A stretch of DNA of 64,000 nucleotides from Microbacterium allomyrinae (GTDB lineage: Bacteria; Actinomycetota; Actinomycetes; Actinomycetales; Microbacteriaceae). The translations under genes and the position numbers were made by a program. The DNA is taken from assembly GCF_020682705.1 (NCBI RefSeq), contig NZ_JAGTTN010000003.1:124001-188000 (forward strand), read 5' to 3'. The notes beneath the pieces are model-generated. The model searched no databases, was not told the origin of the DNA, and saw only the letters and a program-made list of their open reading frames with translations. This document shows positions 1 to 9,044 of this stretch, piece after piece; positions within the stretch are counted from its first letter, which is position 1, and each line of letters begins with the position of its first letter.

Positions 1-474
1 GGGCTCCAGGCGCGTCCCAGCCTGCTGCGCCGCGGCACGATCGCGTGCACCGGCATCGAGTTCTGCAAGCTCGCGATCGTCGAGACCAAGGTCAACGCGA
101 CGGCGGCCGTGCTCGACCTCGAAGAGCGCCTCGCGCAGTTCGAGCTCCCGCACCCGATCTCGCTGCACGTGAACGGGTGCCCCAACTCGTGCGCCCGCAT
201 CCAGACCGCCGACATCGGCCTCAAGGGTCAGCTCGTGATGATCGACGGCGAGCAGGTGCCCGGCTATCAGGTGCACCTCGGCGGAGGGCTCACCAACGCG
301 GACCGCGACGAGGCGGGCCTGGGTCGCACCGTCCGCGGGCTCAAGGTCGCCGCCGACGGCATCGCCGACTACACCGAGCGGGTGGTCAAGCGGTTCCTCG
401 CCGACCGCGACGTCGCCGCCGACGAGACGTTCGCGCAGTGGGCTCACCGCGCCGACGAGGAGGCACTGCAATGA
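1..474 (+). CDS. Assimilatory sulfite (or nitrite/sulfite) reductase, C-terminal part
   Basis: The frame is open from base 1 and ends in a TGA at 472-474, so the 5' part of the gene lies outside the window. The visible 157 residues contain the siroheme/4Fe-4S ligand pattern: C-x5-C (cysteines at 46-48 and 64-66, context CTGIEFCKLA) and C-x3-C (178-192, CPNSC). These four cysteines bind the iron-sulfur cluster bridged to siroheme in ferredoxin-type sulfite and nitrite reductases. Because cysH, cysD and cysN follow directly, reduction of sulfite to sulfide is the likely role. The stop overlaps the cysH start (ATGA), showing translational coupling. Nitrite reductase cannot be excluded from this fragment alone. 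Confidence 0.9.
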   Translation, partial: GLQARPSLLRRGTIACTGIEFCKLAIVETKVNATAAVLDLEERLAQFELPHPISLHVNGCPNSCARIQTADIGLKGQLVMIDGEQVPGYQVHLGGGLTNADRDEAGLGRTVRGLKVAADGIADYTERVVKRFLADRDVAADETFAQWAHRADEEALQ

Positions 475-1214
475 CCGTGTCGCTCGCCCCTCGTGTCACC
501 GCCAAGCGCACGCACGACGAACTGCGCGCCCTCGCCGAGCAGGGCAATATCGAGCTGGGCAGCCTCACCGATCACGAAGCGTCCCCCGCCGAGGTCGTCG
601 CGTGGGTCGCCCGCAACTTCGGGGCGGATGCCGCGGCCGTCGCCTGCTCGATGGCCGACGCTGCTCTGCCCCACCTCGTCGCCGAGCATCTGCCCGGCGT
701 CGACGTGCTGTTCCTCGACACCGGCTATCACTTCGCCGAGACCAGATTCACTCGCGACGAGGTCGGACGCGTGCTGGACGTCCGGATCGTCGACGTGCTG
801 CCCGAGCAGACGGTCGCCGAGCAGGACGCCGAGTTCGGTGCGAAGCTGCACGACCGCGACCCCGCGCTGTGCTGCGAACGTCGCAAGGTCGGCCCCCTCA
901 AGGACGCGCTGGGCGGCTACGAGCTGTGGTTCACCGGAGTGCGCCGCGACGAGGCGCCCACCCGGACGAACACGCCGCTGGTGGCGTGGGACGAGCGCAA
1001 CGGCCTGGTGAAGGTCAACCCGCTCGCCTCGTGGACCTTCGACGACCTGCTCGACTACGCCGGCGCCCACCAGGTGCCGGTGAACCTCCTGGTCTCCAAC
1101 GGCTACCCCTCGATCGGATGCGAACCGTGCACCAAGCCGGTCGCCCCCGGCGAAGACCCCCGATCCGGCCGCTGGGCCGGGCTCTCGAAGACGGAATGCG
1201 GGCTCCACACATGA
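471..1214 (+). CDS. cysH: Adenylylsulfate (APS) reductase CysH
   Basis: This 247-residue protein of the PAPS/APS reductase family reduces adenylylsulfate to sulfite and AMP in the cytoplasm. It has the iron-sulfur cysteine pairs of the APS-using branch: Cys134-Cys135 (context LCCERRKVGPL) and Cys217/Cys220 (GCEPC). The catalytic C-terminal cysteine is in ECGLH (Cys243). PAPS-specific enzymes lack the cluster cysteines, so APS is the inferred substrate; this fits the absence of a cysC (APS kinase) gene nearby. The start ATG at 471 overlaps the sulfite reductase stop, and the stop overlaps the cysD ATG. A longer upstream frame exists but would run through the sulfite reductase gene. Confidence 0.95.
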   Translation: MTVSLAPRVTAKRTHDELRALAEQGNIELGSLTDHEASPAEVVAWVARNFGADAAAVACSMADAALPHLVAEHLPGVDVLFLDTGYHFAETRFTRDEVGRVLDVRIVDVLPEQTVAEQDAEFGAKLHDRDPALCCERRKVGPLKDALGGYELWFTGVRRDEAPTRTNTPLVAWDERNGLVKVNPLASWTFDDLLDYAGAHQVPVNLLVSNGYPSIGCEPCTKPVAPGEDPRSGRWAGLSKTECGLHT

Positions 1215-2179
1215 CTCTCGATCTCGATACGGCTCGTTCCTCGCCTACTCGATCGGCGGAGCCGACGGCTCTTGCCGAGGGGAGCACCGCCCTCTCGACC
1301 CTCGACCTCCTCGAGGCCGAGGCGATCCACGTGATCCGCGAGGTGGTCGCGGAGTTCGAGCGCCCCGTGCTGCTGTTCTCCGGCGGCAAGGACTCGGTCG
1401 TCGTGCTGCATCTGGCGACCAAGGCGTTCGCCCCCGGCAAGGTGCCGTTCCCCGTGCTGCACGTCGACACCGGCCACAACTTCCCCGAGGTCCTCGCCTT
1501 CCGCGACGCGACCGTCGAGCGCCTCGGCATCCGTCTCGAGGTCGCGAAGGTGCAGGACTACATCGACGACGGCCGTCTCGCCGAGCGCGCCGACGGCACC
1601 CGCAACCCGCTGCAGACGCTGCCCCTTCTCGACGCGATCGCCGCCGGTCGCCACGACGCCGTGTTCGGGGGTGCGCGCCGCGACGAAGACAAGGCCCGCG
1701 CCAAGGAGCGCATCATCTCGCTCCGCGACGAGTTCGGCCAGTGGGACCCCCGCAACCAGCGCCCGGAGCTGTGGAGCCTCTACAACGGCCGCCACACTCC
1801 CGGGCAGCATGTGCGCGCGTTCCCGATCTCGAACTGGACCGAGCTCGACGTCTGGAGCTACATCCAGCGCGAGGGCATCCCGCTCCCCTCGCTGTACTTC
1901 GCGCACGAGCGCGAGGTCTACTCGCGCGACGGCATGTGGCGCCCGGTCGGCGAGTTCTCGCCGCCGCGCGAGAACGAGACCGTCGAGGTGCGCACCGTCC
2001 GATACCGGACGGTGGGCGACATGAGCTGCACCGGAGCGGTCGAGTCGGATGCCGCGGACCTCGCGTCGATCGTCGCCGAGGTCGCCGTCTCCACCATCAC
2101 CGAGCGCGGTGCGACCCGCGCCGATGACCGCCTGAGCGAAGCGGCCATGGAAGACCGCAAGAAGGACGGGTACTTCTGA
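1211..2179 (+). CDS. cysD: Sulfate adenylyltransferase subunit 2 (CysD)
   Basis: CysD is the 322-residue catalytic subunit of ATP sulfurylase, making APS from sulfate and ATP. The N-type ATP pyrophosphatase motif SGGKDS lies at about residues 57-62. The family sequence around HVDTGHNFPEV and the C-terminal EAAMEDRKKDGYF ending are also present. The first 30 residues are low-complexity and may not be structured. It is translationally coupled on both sides: ATG at 1211 overlaps the cysH stop, and TGA at 2177-2179 overlaps the cysN ATG. It works as a heterodimer with CysN. Confidence 0.95.
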   Translation: MTLDLDTARSSPTRSAEPTALAEGSTALSTLDLLEAEAIHVIREVVAEFERPVLLFSGGKDSVVVLHLATKAFAPGKVPFPVLHVDTGHNFPEVLAFRDATVERLGIRLEVAKVQDYIDDGRLAERADGTRNPLQTLPLLDAIAAGRHDAVFGGARRDEDKARAKERIISLRDEFGQWDPRNQRPELWSLYNGRHTPGQHVRAFPISNWTELDVWSYIQREGIPLPSLYFAHEREVYSRDGMWRPVGEFSPPRENETVEVRTVRYRTVGDMSCTGAVESDAADLASIVAEVAVSTITERGATRADDRLSEAAMEDRKKDGYF

Positions 2180-3546
2180 TGACTCTGGATCTCGATTCTG
2201 CTCTCCCCTCGCCCGCCTCACGCCGCGGGGGAACGACGGATGCCGTCGGCTCGGGCACGCTGTTCCGCTTCGCGACGGCCGGTTCGGTCGACGACGGAAA
2301 GTCGACGCTCGTCGGCCGGCTGCTGCACGACTCCAAGGCGATCCTCGCCGACCAGCTCGAGCAGGTCGCGCGCACCTCGGCAGACCGCGGATTCGCGCAC
2401 GGCGAATTCGACTTCGCGCTGCTCACCGACGGCCTGCGCGCCGAACGCGAGCAGGGCATCACGATCGACGTCGCCTACCGGTACTTCACGACGGGTGCGC
2501 GATCGTTCATCCTCGCCGACTGCCCGGGCCACGTGCAGTACACGCGCAACATGGTCACCGGCGCCACGACCGCCGACGCGGTGGTCGTGCTCGTCGACGG
2601 TCGCAAGGGTGTGCTCGAGCAGACCAAACGGCACCTCGCCGTGGTCGCGCTGCTGCGCGTGCCGCACGTGATCGTCGCGGTGAACAAGATCGACCTGATC
2701 GGCTTCTCGCAGGATGCCTTCGCCGACGTCTCGGCGCAGGCCGAGGCGGTGGCCGCTGAGCTCGGCATCGAGGATCTGCACGTCATCCCGGTGTCTGCGC
2801 TCGAAGGCGACAACATCGTCGAGCGATCGCCGCGCACCCCCTGGTACGAGGGCCCGGCACTGCTCGAGCTGCTCGAGACCCTGCCGGGGGCGGACCAGAT
2901 CGAGCAGGAGCTCGAACCGCTGCGACTGCCGGTGCAGCTGGTGCTGCGACCCCAGGGCGGTCTCGCTCCCGACCTCGCGGCGGACCCCGAGGCCACCGAG
3001 CGCCTGCGCGACTATCGCGCTGTCGCCGGACGCATCTCGAGCGGCGTCGTCCGGGTCGGCGACCCGGTGGAGATCTTCCCGTCGGGCATCGCGACCACGG
3101 TCACCGGCATCCGCTCGGCCGGCGTCGAGGTCGACAGCGCCATCGCCCCGCAGTCGGTGTCGCTGGAGTTCGCCCATGACCTCGACACCGCGCGCGGCGC
3201 GCTCGTCGTCTCGGCGGGTTCGCTTCCGACCGGGCGCCGCGAGTTCGATGCCGAGCTGTTCCAGCTCGACGCGCGGGCGCTGACCCCCGGCATCCGGGTG
3301 CTCGTGAAGCACGGCACGGCCACCGTGCAGGCGATCGTGGCGCAGATCGAGTCGCGCTACGACCTCGACACGCTGACCCACGAGCCGGCGCAGACGCTCG
3401 AGACCAACGACATCGGCCGCGTGCGCGTTCGACTGGCGGCCGACCTTCCGCTCGAGCCGTACCGCTCGAGCCGCCACGGGGGCTCGTTCCTCGTCATCCA
3501 TCCGTCCGACGGCGCGACTCTCGCCGCCGGCATCGCGCGCGACTGA
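2179..3546 (+). CDS. cysN: Sulfate adenylyltransferase subunit 1, GTPase (CysN)
   Basis: This 455-residue elongation-factor-like GTPase couples GTP hydrolysis to APS formation by CysD. GTP-binding motifs are visible: the P-loop GSVDDGKST (about residues 35-43), the switch II motif DCPGHVQ (114-120) and NKID (169-172). Two beta-barrel domains follow. The length matches CysN alone. There is no C-terminal APS-kinase (CysC) fusion, consistent with direct APS reduction by the neighbouring CysH. The ATG overlaps the cysD stop. A 59-bp gap separates it from the transporter genes. Confidence 0.95.
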   Translation: MTLDLDSALPSPASRRGGTTDAVGSGTLFRFATAGSVDDGKSTLVGRLLHDSKAILADQLEQVARTSADRGFAHGEFDFALLTDGLRAEREQGITIDVAYRYFTTGARSFILADCPGHVQYTRNMVTGATTADAVVVLVDGRKGVLEQTKRHLAVVALLRVPHVIVAVNKIDLIGFSQDAFADVSAQAEAVAAELGIEDLHVIPVSALEGDNIVERSPRTPWYEGPALLELLETLPGADQIEQELEPLRLPVQLVLRPQGGLAPDLAADPEATERLRDYRAVAGRISSGVVRVGDPVEIFPSGIATTVTGIRSAGVEVDSAIAPQSVSLEFAHDLDTARGALVVSAGSLPTGRREFDAELFQLDARALTPGIRVLVKHGTATVQAIVAQIESRYDLDTLTHEPAQTLETNDIGRVRVRLAADLPLEPYRSSRHGGSFLVIHPSDGATLAAGIARD

Positions 3547-3605
3547 TCCGTCGCGCGCACACCACCACCATCACCCGAGAAATGCCTACTGAAGGAGGCG
3601 ACACA

Positions 3606-4685
3606 GTGAACAACATCCGCACCGCGACGACGATCACCACCCTGGGACTCGTGGCAGTCATGATGGCCGGCTGCGCCTCCGCCACGGCTGATCCCGGGGC
3701 GTCCTCGAGCGCGTCCGAAGCCCCCTCGGTCACCGAGGTGCGTCTGGGGTACTTCGCGAACGTCACCCACGCCCCGGCGCTCGTCGGGCTCGAAGAGGGC
3801 CTCTTCCAAGACGCGCTCGGCGACGTCGAGGTCACCACCCAGGTGTTCAACGCCGGACCCGCCGCGATCGAGGCTCTCTCGGCCGGCGCGATCGACGCCA
3901 CGTACATCGGGCCGAATCCGTCGATCAACACGTTCATCCAGTCCGCGGGCGAGTCCGCGCGGATCGTGGCGGGCGCGGCGACCGGCGGTGCGGCACTCGT
4001 GGTGCGAGACGGGATCGACGACCCCGCCGACCTCGAGGGCACGACGCTCGCCTCACCGCAGCTGGGCAACACGCAGGACGTGTCGCTGCGCGTCTGGCTC
4101 GCGGGCGAGGGCTACGAGACCGACACGTCGGGCGGCGGCGACGTGCAGATCACTCCGACCGAGAACGCGCAGACGCTGACGCTGTTCCAGGACGGCGCGA
4201 TCGACGGCGCCTGGCTCCCCGAGCCCTGGGTGTCGCGTCTCATCCTCGACGCGGGCGCGCACGTGCTCGTCGACGAGGCGGACCTGTGGGAGGACGGCGA
4301 GTTCCCGACGACGGTGCTGCTGGTGCGCAAGGAGTTCCTCGACGAGCATCCGGATGTCGTCGCCGATCTGCTCGAAGGCCACCAGGCCGCCGTGCAGTGG
4401 ATCGCCGACAACCCCGACGAGGCGCCGGCCGTCATCAACGGCGCGATCGAGGCCGAGACCGGCAAGCCGCTCGACGACGCCGTCATCGAGCGCGCGCTCG
4501 AGCACGTGACGTTCTCGGTCGACCCGCACGCCGACACGTTCGAGACTCTCGTGGCGAACGGCATCGAGGCGGGCACGCAGAAGGAGGGCTCGATCGAGGG
4601 TCTGTTCGACCTGCGCCTGCTCAACGAGATCCTCGAGGCCGACGGCGACGAGCCGGTCTCGGCTGCAGGACTGGGTGAGGACTGA
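3606..4685 (+). CDS. Aliphatic sulfonate/taurine-type ABC transporter substrate-binding lipoprotein
   Basis: This is a solute-binding protein of the SsuA/TauA/NrtA class, 359 residues from GTG 3606. The start is chosen because AAGGAGG at 3592-3598 sits 7 bases upstream; an in-frame ATG at 3582 would lie before this ribosome site. The N-terminus has a charged region, a hydrophobic stretch and the lipobox VMMAGC, so it should be lipid-anchored outside the membrane. The mature part has the family core (VRLGYFANVTHAPALVGLEE near the start, then TYIGPNP). It is followed by ATPase and permease genes and preceded by sulfate assimilation genes, so a sulfonate or sulfate ligand is inferred, not proven. 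Confidence 0.88.
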   Translation: MNNIRTATTITTLGLVAVMMAGCASATADPGASSSASEAPSVTEVRLGYFANVTHAPALVGLEEGLFQDALGDVEVTTQVFNAGPAAIEALSAGAIDATYIGPNPSINTFIQSAGESARIVAGAATGGAALVVRDGIDDPADLEGTTLASPQLGNTQDVSLRVWLAGEGYETDTSGGGDVQITPTENAQTLTLFQDGAIDGAWLPEPWVSRLILDAGAHVLVDEADLWEDGEFPTTVLLVRKEFLDEHPDVVADLLEGHQAAVQWIADNPDEAPAVINGAIEAETGKPLDDAVIERALEHVTFSVDPHADTFETLVANGIEAGTQKEGSIEGLFDLRLLNEILEADGDEPVSAAGLGED

Positions 4686-4688
4686 ACC

Positions 4689-5546
4689 ATGACGTCCGCT
4701 CCCGCACCCGCTTCCGGTGCCGCTCAGGCGGCACCGGTGGCGGGTGCGCCCCACCTGCTCGGGCCGAGCTTCGACAGCGTCACGCCGGTGCGGCAGCCCG
4801 CTCCCGCTCCGGCGCCCGCGGTTCGCATCGACCGCGTCTCCAAGCGGTTCGGCGCAGGACCCGTGGTGCTCGACGACGTCTCGCTCGACATCGCACCCGG
4901 TGAGTTCGTGTGCCTGCTCGGCGCATCGGGCTGCGGAAAGTCCACGCTCCTGAACCTCATCGCGGGCCTGGACCGCCCGACCGCGGGGCGGATCGACACC
5001 CCCGCCGAGGGTTCGGCCGTCATGTTCCAGGAGTCGGCGCTCATGCCATGGCTCACCGCGCGCCGCAACGTCGAGCTCGCGCTGCGCCTGCGCGGGGTGC
5101 CCCGCGGCGAGCGACGCGAGAAGGCGCTGACCCTGCTCGAGGCCGTGAATCTGACGGATGCCGCAGAGAAGCGCCCCCACGAGCTGTCGGGGGGAATGCG
5201 CCAGCGCGTCGCACTCGCGCGCGCCCTCGCCCAGGACCGCCCGGTGCTCCTCATGGACGAGCCGTTCGCAGCACTCGACGCGATCACGCGCGACCTCCTG
5301 CACGAAGAGCTCGAGCGCGTATGGCGCTCAACCGGGCGCACCATCGTCTTCGTCACGCACAACGTGCGCGAAGCCGCGCGGCTCGGCCAGCGCGTGGTGC
5401 TGATGGGCAGCCGTCCCGGGCGCATCGTCCAGGAGTGGACCATCGCCAAGACGACCGGGCGGCGCATCGAGTCGCCCGAGGTCGCGGCCCTCTCGGTGGA
5501 GATCACCGACCAGCTGCGGAAGGAGATCCGCCGCAATGCCGCATGA
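4689..5546 (+). CDS. SsuB/TauB-type ABC transporter ATPase
   Basis: ATP-binding subunit of 285 residues. The Walker A motif GASGCGKST is at about residues 78-86, the signature LSGGMRQRVALARAL starts near 167, Walker B VLLMDEP is at about 186-192, and the switch histidine is in FVTHNVREA. The first 45 residues are an Ala/Pro-rich extension not typical of the family. It starts 3 bases after the stop of the binding-protein gene and overlaps the permease start by 11 bases, so the three genes form one transporter. It powers import of a sulfonate-like or related sulfur compound (inferred from gene context). Confidence 0.92.
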   Translation: MTSAPAPASGAAQAAPVAGAPHLLGPSFDSVTPVRQPAPAPAPAVRIDRVSKRFGAGPVVLDDVSLDIAPGEFVCLLGASGCGKSTLLNLIAGLDRPTAGRIDTPAEGSAVMFQESALMPWLTARRNVELALRLRGVPRGERREKALTLLEAVNLTDAAEKRPHELSGGMRQRVALARALAQDRPVLLMDEPFAALDAITRDLLHEELERVWRSTGRTIVFVTHNVREAARLGQRVVLMGSRPGRIVQEWTIAKTTGRRIESPEVAALSVEITDQLRKEIRRNAA

Positions 5547-6471
5547 AACCGTGATCGACGACACCCCGAACCTCCAGACCGCGAAGGGCGCGGCATCCGC
5601 TCACTCCGACGATCTGCGCAGCCTCGAAGCGGGGCTCGATCGTCTGCAGACCGACGCGACCGCCGAGCCCAGCCGCTGGCGCCGGATCGCGGACAGCGTG
5701 GTGCCTCCGATCGTGTTCGTGCTGCTGCTGATCGTCGCGTGGCAGCTCTACATCGTGATCGCCCAGCCGCGCCCCGACAAGGTGCCCAGCCCCCTCGACG
5801 TGTGGTCCGCTCTCGGCCTGGCGTGGGAGAGCGGACGACTTCAGGAAGCCGTCGCGACGAGCCTCGAGCGCGGCGTGGTCGGCTTCCTCATCGCGATCGT
5901 CGTCGGCACCCCGATCGGACTGCTGCTGGCCGAGGTGCGCCCGATCCGCCGCGCCGTGGGCCCGATCATCTCGGGCCTGCAGGTGCTGCCGTCCGTCGCC
6001 TGGGTGCCCGCTGCCATCATCTGGTTCGGCCTGTCGGACGCCACCGTCTACTTCGTGATCCTCATGGGCGCGATCCCCTCGATCGTGAACGGCCTCATCG
6101 CCGGCATCGACCAGGTGCCGCCGCAGCTGCGGCGCGTGGGCACGGTGCTCGGGGCCACGCGCTGGCAGCTCGCCACCGCGGTCATCCTGCCCGCCGCGCT
6201 GCCGGGCTACCTCGCCGGCCTCAAGCAGGGCTGGGCGTTCTCGTGGCGCTCGCTCATGGCGGCCGAGATCATCGCGACCGGTGGCACGATCGGCTTCGGG
6301 CTCGGATCGATGCTGCAGCAGTCGCGCGAACTCGCCGACCTCGCCGGAGTGCTCGCCACGATCATTCTCATCCTCGTGATCGGCATCCTGATCGAACTCG
6401 TCTTCTTCGGCCCGCTGGAGCGGCGCATGCTGAAGCGCCGCGGGCTGCTCGTCACGGCAGGTGCCCGATGA
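5536..6471 (+). CDS. SsuC/TauC-type ABC transporter permease
   Basis: Integral membrane subunit of 311 residues. After about 55 polar residues there is a hydrophobic segment (VVPPIVFVLLLIVAWQLYIV), followed by the BPD_transp_1 domain with several helices. The EAA-type loop contact site for the ATPase is in the GATRWQLATAVILPAALPGYLAGL area. It overlaps the ATPase gene by 11 bases. Its own stop overlaps the start of the next gene (ATG 6468), tying transport to siroheme synthesis in one transcript. Confidence 0.92.
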   Translation: MPHETVIDDTPNLQTAKGAASAHSDDLRSLEAGLDRLQTDATAEPSRWRRIADSVVPPIVFVLLLIVAWQLYIVIAQPRPDKVPSPLDVWSALGLAWESGRLQEAVATSLERGVVGFLIAIVVGTPIGLLLAEVRPIRRAVGPIISGLQVLPSVAWVPAAIIWFGLSDATVYFVILMGAIPSIVNGLIAGIDQVPPQLRRVGTVLGATRWQLATAVILPAALPGYLAGLKQGWAFSWRSLMAAEIIATGGTIGFGLGSMLQQSRELADLAGVLATIILILVIGILIELVFFGPLERRMLKRRGLLVTAGAR

Positions 6472-7274
6472 CCGCGCCCGCTGCCGCCGGCAAGGTGTGG
6501 CTCGTCGGGGCCGGCCCCGGCGACCCGGACCTGCTCACCGTCAAGGGGCTGCGCGCACTCGAGCGCGCCGACGTCATCGTCGCCGATCGCCTCGGAGCTC
6601 GCGCGGTGCTGGACGGCCTCGCCGCGGACGGCGTGACGCTGCGCGCCGAGATCGTCGACGTCGGCAAGCTCCCGGGCCACCACGCCGTGCCGCAGGATGC
6701 GATCAACGCACTTCTCGTGCAGCTCGCGCGCGACGGGAGGACCGTCGTCCGGCTGAAGGGCGGCGACCCGTACATCTTCGGGCGCGGCGGCGAAGAGCTC
6801 GCCGCGTGCCACGAGGCCGGGGTCGATGTCGAGGTCGTGCCGGGCATCACCAGCGCCATCTCGGTGCCCGCGATCGCCGGCATCCCGCTCACCCACCGGG
6901 GTGTCGCGACGGCGTTCACCGTCGCCACGGGACACGACCAGATCCGTGCTCTCGCCGGCGGCCGCGACCACACCGTCGTGCTGCTGATGGGCGTCGGCAC
7001 GCTCGCGAACTCGGCGATCACCCTCGCCCGCGGCGCACGCGGCCTGGACTGCCCGGTGGCGATCGTGGAGGATGGATACGGAACCCGCCAGCGCGTCACG
7101 GTCGGCACACTCGCGACGATCGCCTCTCAGGCAGCAGCGCGGCAGGTCCGCTCTCCCGCCGTCGTCGTCGTCGGCGATGTCGTGCGCCTGAGCCCGTACG
7201 CTCCGGCCGACCTCGCCGCGCTCGACCTGACCGGATACGACCCGCTCGTCGTCGAACGCCCGCACAACGTCTGA
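6468..7274 (+). CDS. cobA: Uroporphyrinogen-III C-methyltransferase (SUMT)
   Basis: This 268-residue tetrapyrrole methylase adds two SAM-derived methyl groups to uroporphyrinogen III, giving precorrin-2, the siroheme precursor. Family landmarks are VGAGPGDPDLLTVKG near the N-terminus, the VRLKGGDPYIFGRGGEE segment, and VPGITSAISVPAIAGIPLTHRG. Fused CysG domains (dehydrogenase/chelatase) are absent, so the last siroheme steps must be encoded elsewhere. Its place in the operon suggests it supplies cofactor for the sulfite reductase at the window start. The ATG overlaps the permease stop; a much longer upstream open frame only shadows the permease. Confidence 0.93.
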   Translation: MTAPAAAGKVWLVGAGPGDPDLLTVKGLRALERADVIVADRLGARAVLDGLAADGVTLRAEIVDVGKLPGHHAVPQDAINALLVQLARDGRTVVRLKGGDPYIFGRGGEELAACHEAGVDVEVVPGITSAISVPAIAGIPLTHRGVATAFTVATGHDQIRALAGGRDHTVVLLMGVGTLANSAITLARGARGLDCPVAIVEDGYGTRQRVTVGTLATIASQAAARQVRSPAVVVVGDVVRLSPYAPADLAALDLTGYDPLVVERPHNV

Positions 7275-7323
7275 TCCGCGGCCGCGCCGCCCTGTCTCCC
7301 CCTCACCGAAAGAGCCTTCCGCT

Positions 7324-8718
7324 GTGACCTCCTCGAACCTCCAGAACCTCCGCGTCGCGATCGTGGGCGCCGGCCCCGCCGGCATCTACGCCGGCAACAT
7401 CCTCACCAACACGGTGCAGGCGGCCGGCGGCACGGTCGCGATCGACCTCTTCGAGTCGCTGCCCTCGCCCTACGGCCTCATCCGGTACGGCGTCGCGCCC
7501 GACCACCCGCGCATCAAGGGCATCGTGAACTCGCTCCACGAGATGCTGGATGCCGGCACCACCCGTTTCATCGGCAATGTCGAGGTCGGCCGCGACATCG
7601 CGATCGATGAGCTGCAGGAGCGCTACGACGCGGTGATCCTCGCGACCGGCGCCATCCGCGACGTCGCACTCGACATCCCCGGCATCGACCTGGCCGGCTC
7701 GTACGGCGCCGCGGACTTCGTGGCCTGGTTCGACGGGCACCCCGACGTGCCCACCGAGTGGCCGCTCGACCAGCGCGAGGTCGCCGTCATCGGCAACGGC
7801 AACGTCGCACTCGACGTCGCCCGCATGCTCGCCAAGCACGCCGTCGATCTCCGCCCCACCGAGATCGCCGACAATGTGCTGGCAGGGCTCGAGGCATCCG
7901 CGGTCACCGACGTGCACGTCTTCGGCCGTCGTGGTCCCGCCGACATCAAGTTCACGCCGATCGAGCTGCGCGAACTCGGCGAGGTGCCGAACGTCGACAT
8001 CGTCGTCCACGATGAGGACTTCGCCCACCTCGAGGGCGTGACGCCCGCGAACAACCAGCTCAAGGTCATGCTCCGCATCCTCGAGAGCTGGCGCACGCGT
8101 GAGTCGAGCGGGGCATCCCGCCGCCTCCACCTGCACTTCTACCACTCGCCCGTCGAGGTGCTCGGGTCGGACCGCGTCGAGGGTCTCCGCTTCGAGCGCA
8201 CCGAGCCCACCGGCGAGGGCAGCGCCGTACGCGGCACCGGCGAGTTCCGCGAGATCCCGGTGCAGCAGATCTACCGCGCGGTCGGCTACTACGGCACGCC
8301 CGTCGTCGACGCCCCGTTCGACGAGAAGGCCGGCGTGGTTCCGAACGTCGAGGGACGCGTGACGGCGGCCGCGGGCGACGAGGATGCTGCGACGATCGCG
8401 GGCCTCTACGCGACCGGCTGGATCAAGCGCGGCCCGGTGGGACTGATCGGCCACACCAAGTCCGATGCGATGGAGACCATCGCCCACCTCGTGTCCGACA
8501 TCGAGGCGGGCGCGCTCTCGTCGCCGACGGTGGACGGCGACGTGCTGGATGTGCTGGACGAGCGCGACGTCGCGTACACGACGTGGGACGGATGGCTCGC
8601 CCTCGACGCGCACGAGCGCGAACTGGGCGAGACGCACCTGCACACGCGCGAGCGCGTCAAGGTCGTGCCCCGTGACGAGCAGGTCTCGATCTCGCGTGCC
8701 GGGACGCTCGTTCCGTGA
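7324..8718 (+). CDS. Ferredoxin/adrenodoxin-type NADP+ reductase (FprA-like)
   Basis: FAD flavoprotein of 464 residues that resembles mycobacterial FprA and adrenodoxin reductase. It has the FAD Rossmann motif [13 protein letters not shown] near the start, the sequence [19 protein letters not shown], the NADP-side motif [15 protein letters not shown] (about residues 156-170) and the C-terminal [18 protein letters not shown]. It moves electrons from NADPH to ferredoxin. The GTG start at 7324 fits the Rossmann fold position; the ribosome site is weak. The stop overlaps the start of the ferredoxin gene. Sitting after the sulfite reductase and siroheme genes, it probably feeds the six-electron reduction of sulfite. 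Confidence 0.93.
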   Translation: MTSSNLQNLRVAIVGAGPAGIYAGNILTNTVQAAGGTVAIDLFESLPSPYGLIRYGVAPDHPRIKGIVNSLHEMLDAGTTRFIGNVEVGRDIAIDELQERYDAVILATGAIRDVALDIPGIDLAGSYGAADFVAWFDGHPDVPTEWPLDQREVAVIGNGNVALDVARMLAKHAVDLRPTEIADNVLAGLEASAVTDVHVFGRRGPADIKFTPIELRELGEVPNVDIVVHDEDFAHLEGVTPANNQLKVMLRILESWRTRESSGASRRLHLHFYHSPVEVLGSDRVEGLRFERTEPTGEGSAVRGTGEFREIPVQQIYRAVGYYGTPVVDAPFDEKAGVVPNVEGRVTAAAGDEDAATIAGLYATGWIKRGPVGLIGHTKSDAMETIAHLVSDIEAGALSSPTVDGDVLDVLDERDVAYTTWDGWLALDAHERELGETHLHTRERVKVVPRDEQVSISRAGTLVP

Positions 8719-9044
8719 CCTATGTGATCGCGCTCCCGTGCGTCGATGTGAAGGACCGCGCCTGCATCGACGAGTGCCCGGTCGACTGCATCTACGAGGG
8801 TGAGCGATCGCTCTACATCCACCCGGACGAGTGCGTCGACTGCGGAGCCTGCGAACCGGTGTGCCCGGTCGAGGCGATCTACTACGAGGACGACCTGCCC
8901 GACGAATGGCAGGACTACTACAAGGCCAACGTCGAGTTCTTCGACGACATCGGCTCGCCCGGCGGCGCCGCCAAGTCCGGAGTCTTCGCGAAGGATCACC
9001 CGGTGATCGCCGCGCTGCCTCCTCAGGGAGACGGTCATGACTGA
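8715..9044 (+). CDS. fdxA: Seven-iron ferredoxin (FdxA type)
   Basis: Small cytoplasmic electron carrier of 109 residues. The cysteine pattern C-x7-C-x3-CP near the N-terminus, followed by [12 protein letters not shown], fits the 3Fe-4S plus 4Fe-4S ferredoxins of actinobacteria. GTG 8715 overlaps the stop of the FprA-like gene, and the 3' end overlaps the next gene by 8 bases. It is the expected partner of the FprA-like reductase and the sulfite reductase, and perhaps of the flavoprotein that follows. Confidence 0.93.
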   Translation: MTYVIALPCVDVKDRACIDECPVDCIYEGERSLYIHPDECVDCGACEPVCPVEAIYYEDDLPDEWQDYYKANVEFFDDIGSPGGAAKSGVFAKDHPVIAALPPQGDGHD